From Chloroflexota bacterium (GTDB lineage Bacteria > Chloroflexota > UBA5177 > JANWHV01), in the NCBI GenBank assembly GCA_025450375.1, contig JANWHO010000298.1, positions 1 through 9,157 of the forward strand: 9,157 bases of DNA, in the 5' to 3' direction. The translations under genes were made by a program, and so were the position numbers. Below are positions 7,757-9,157 of the stretch, piece after piece. Numbering within the stretch: position 1 is the stretch's first letter; each line of letters begins with the position of its first letter. Below the pieces are notes generated by a model. The model searched no databases. It was not told the DNA's origin and worked only from the letters and a program-made list of their open reading frames with translations.

Positions 7757-7898
7757 GCCTTCTTCCATCCGGACTATACCGTCGGCTCCGGCATCTCACC
7801 GGATCTGCTGACACGTATGCGGTGCATACGCCGCTCGCGGGCTCGGCCCCAGATCGGGACCATACCGCCGGTAGGGAATCACACCCTGCCCTGAAGGC
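7757..7898 (-). ncRNA. FMN riboswitch aptamer (RFN element)
   Basis: This leader RNA binds flavin mononucleotide and shuts down downstream genes. All conserved blocks of the RFN element are present on the minus strand in order: GCCTTCAGGGCAGGGTG, GATTCCCTACCGGCGGT, AGCCCGCGAGC, GATCCGGTGAGATGCCGGAG, CCGACGGTATAGTCCGGATG and GAAGAAGGC. Closing helix P1 is GCCTTC (7898-7893) with GAAGGC (7762-7757), six perfect pairs. The variable arm is a CGTATGC-ACC-GCATACG hairpin. The aptamer starts a few bases after the predicted transcription start and is followed by an intrinsic terminator and ribX, so it should act as a transcriptional OFF switch. Confidence 0.96.
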
Positions 7899-7907
7899 TC
7901 CACATTG

Positions 7908-7936
7908 ACCATACAGGATCAGGCACTTCACGGCAA
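7908..7936 (-). promoter_or_regulatory. Sigma70-type promoter of the riboswitch-ribXY-mce unit
   Basis: On the minus strand TTGCCG (7936-7931) and TATGGT (7913-7908) are separated by exactly 17 bases, each matching the -35 and -10 consensus at four of six positions. The start point would fall near 7900-7902, only a few bases before the aptamer, which is a fitting arrangement for a riboswitch leader. Confidence 0.65.
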
Positions 7937-7993
7937 GTGATCGGCGGGCCACGTGTGCCCAAGTGAACCCACGCCTGAAGACGGCAAATCAGA

Positions 7994-8028
7994 CGGATCG
8001 GTCGGATCGGTCGGATCCGACCGATCCG
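7994..8028. repeat. 9-bp direct repeats running into a 26-bp perfect palindrome
   Basis: CGGATCGGT occurs twice in tandem (7994-8002 and 8003-8011) and starts a third time. Bases 8003-8028 form a perfect palindrome centred on GGATCC, with ACCGATCCG as the mirror. It begins 9 bases after the stop of the acetyltransferase gene on the minus strand and lies upstream of the ribX promoter. It may end transcription of the acetyltransferase unit as a hairpin (no T-run follows), or be a protein binding site. Confidence 0.8.
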
Positions 8029-8036
8029 GCCCCCGG

Positions 8037-8645
8037 TCAGCGCGGATCGTCGGGCGCCAGCAGGCGGGCCAGCACGGGACTGGTAAACTCCGAGGCCAGG
8101 CAATCCATGAGGATGGTGTCGTGATACACGCCGGCCTTCAGACGGTTCTGGCGTTGCCGGCCGCACTCAATGAAGCCCGCCTTCCTGTAGGCGTACTGCC
8201 CGGCCAGATTGTGTTGATCGGTGGTCAGGTGTACGCTATGCAGGCTCAGAACGGTAAAGGCATAGTCGAGCACCAGACGAGTGGCCTCAGTTCCGTACCC
8301 CTTGCCGCGCATGTCGGGTTCACCAATAAGGATTCCGAACACGGCGGTACGGTGCAGGAGGTTGATCTCCATCAGGCCGGTGTTGCCGATTGGCCGCCAG
8401 CTTGCCCGTTCGTACATAGTAAAGTCTGCCGCGTCCTGGCGTTTGGTGGCCGCCTCGTACCAGCTCTCCTCCTGCTCCGGGGTGATAGGACGCGGGTGCG
8501 TCCCCAGGTTGTGTACGGTGGGAAAGTGGTTCATCCATTGCTGATAGGTGGACATCAGATCCCGGCGGAGGGGGCCAAGGGCGACCAGTTCGCCCTCGAT
8601 GTTGATCAGAGGCCGCACCGCCGGCCTGCGTTCCTCGTCATGCAT
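8037..8645 (-). CDS. GNAT-family N-acetyltransferase, RimJ/RimL type
   Basis: This 202-residue protein would move an acetyl group from acetyl-CoA to an amino group of a protein, polyamine or small molecule; the substrate cannot be read from the sequence. The acetyl-CoA pyrophosphate loop is MRGKGYGTEA at 112-121 (R-x-x-G-x-G type), preceded by the beta strand AVFGILIGE. It is followed by LVLDYAF and the RimJ/RimL-like NLAGQYAYRKAGFIECG segment at 146-162. Length is slightly above the 170-190 typical of the family, with some extra residues at both ends. ATG 8643-8645 is well supported by GGAGGT (8656-8651) five bases upstream. Its first 8 bases overlap the end of the LysR gene, so the two are probably co-transcribed and coupled. 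Confidence 0.88.
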   Translation of the reverse strand: MHDEERRPAVRPLINIEGELVALGPLRRDLMSTYQQWMNHFPTVHNLGTHPRPITPEQEESWYEAATKRQDAADFTMYERASWRPIGNTGLMEINLLHRTAVFGILIGEPDMRGKGYGTEATRLVLDYAFTVLSLHSVHLTTDQHNLAGQYAYRKAGFIECGRQRQNRLKAGVYHDTILMDCLASEFTSPVLARLLAPDDPR

Positions 8646-9157
8646 CGTTCACCTCCAAAGGACTGAGAATGCACCTATCGCGCGACCACTGACGCCCCGC
8701 CCCTGCCAGCCGACCACAGTCGACGGCCGATAGCCATGGATCCCCACATCGCGCAGCCTCCTCCCGGGCGCGGGCCGTGGCTTTTCGAACCAGGGGAATG
8801 GGCGCCGCCAATACCAGTGGGGTCGCCAGCACCTCGCGACTGAGGCCGATAAAGGCCCGGAGCGCGGGAGAGAGCCACTTGTCGTGGTGCCATGCCATCA
8901 GGGTCACCAGACCAAAATCTTTCTCCGACCATGGTAGCGCCACCATCCGCCCGCTCGCCAGTTCCTCTCGTACCGTCACTTTTGGCAACAGGCTCAAACC
9001 CATACCCACCACCACGCACTGCTTGATCGCCTCGATTGAGCTGAACTCCACCGTGCTGGTCGGATGGGCCCCGGCCGTGGTCAGAAGGCGCTCGAAGCGC
9101 TCGCGATAGACACAGCCAGGCTCGGTCAGCAAAAGGGTCTCGCCATGCAACATGTAG
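8638..9157 (-). CDS. LysR-family transcriptional regulator, 5' part beyond window edge
   Basis: Only the C-terminal half is present: the frame enters from the right edge as ...Y-MLHGETLLLTEPGC and the DNA-binding helix-turn-helix lies outside. The visible part is the effector-binding domain, with LTEPGCVYRERFE, then EFSSIEAIKQCVVVGMGLSLLPKVTVREEL, a typical LysR stretch, and WHHDKWLSPALRAFIGLSREVL where family proteins normally end. About 63 more residues follow before the stop at 8638-8640. They are Arg- and Ala-rich and use rarer codons such as CGA, AGG and GGG, so the normal stop may have been lost. The stop overlaps the acetyltransferase start by 8 bases. The effector and targets are unknown; LysR proteins often control a neighbouring gene, which may lie beyond the edge. 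Confidence 0.85.
   Translation of the reverse strand, partial: YMLHGETLLLTEPGCVYRERFERLLTTAGAHPTSTVEFSSIEAIKQCVVVGMGLSLLPKVTVREELASGRMVALPWSEKDFGLVTLMAWHHDKWLSPALRAFIGLSREVLATPLVLAAPIPLVRKATARAREEAARCGDPWLSAVDCGRLAGAGRQWSRDRCILSPLEVNDA
8651..8656 (-). promoter_or_regulatory. Ribosome binding site of the acetyltransferase gene
   Basis: GGAGGT on the minus strand, 5 bases before ATG 8643-8645. It lies within the last codons of the LysR gene and fixes the acetyltransferase start. Confidence 0.8.

Noticed and set aside
7425..7952. A 175-codon minus-strand frame across the riboswitch and the start of ribX
   Set aside because: It runs through the promoter, aptamer and terminator, and then out of frame through ribX; the RNA structure explains the conservation better.
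7953..8666. A 237-codon plus-strand open frame opposite the acetyltransferase
   Set aside because: It mirrors the GNAT gene, crosses the palindrome and shows no family motif, while the minus-strand gene has a strong ribosome binding site and the acetyl-CoA loop.

Overview
The window is GC-rich, densely coded bacterial DNA with most genes on the minus strand. Taken together, the gene families point to a Chloroflexota-like bacterium: a riboflavin-type RibXY importer under an FMN riboswitch, a stand-alone methylmalonyl-CoA epimerase, and a nested palindromic intergenic repeat. This assignment is an inference from gene content, because no rRNA or marker gene is present.

Layout. (1) Positions 1-4038, minus: the large subunit of glutamate synthase (gltB), open without a stop for 1346 codons. 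It starts at a GTG behind a good ribosome binding site and its C-terminus runs off the left edge. (2) About 4039-4340: a gltB/permease divergent intergenic region with little in it. (3) About 4341-5267, plus: a PiT-family phosphate permease that seems to lack its first GAND-type half-site. (4) 5268-5391: the gap between convergent genes, holding a perfect nested inverted repeat. (5) 5392-7936, minus: a transcription unit with a sigma70-like promoter, FMN riboswitch, intrinsic terminator, ribX (permease), ribY (periplasmic binding protein) and mce (methylmalonyl-CoA epimerase). The three genes overlap by 13 and 7 bases. (6) 7937-8036: a spacer with 9-bp direct repeats running into a perfect 26-bp palindrome. 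(7) 8037-9157, minus: a GNAT acetyltransferase whose start overlaps the end of a LysR-family regulator. The LysR gene is cut by the right edge and carries an unusual C-terminal tail.

How the parts work together. When FMN is scarce the riboswitch should let RNA polymerase pass the terminator and express ribX, ribY and mce, so the cell imports riboflavin or a close relative. When FMN is plentiful, transcription stops before ribX. No transporter ATPase is encoded in the window, so the importer would need one from elsewhere. GltB is itself a flavoprotein, but nothing in the sequence shows that its regulation is tied to the riboswitch. The most interesting point is the riboswitch-controlled ribX-ribY-mce unit, in which a propionyl-CoA pathway enzyme is translationally linked to a vitamin importer. 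I found no CRISPR array, tRNA, rRNA, transposase or phage gene.
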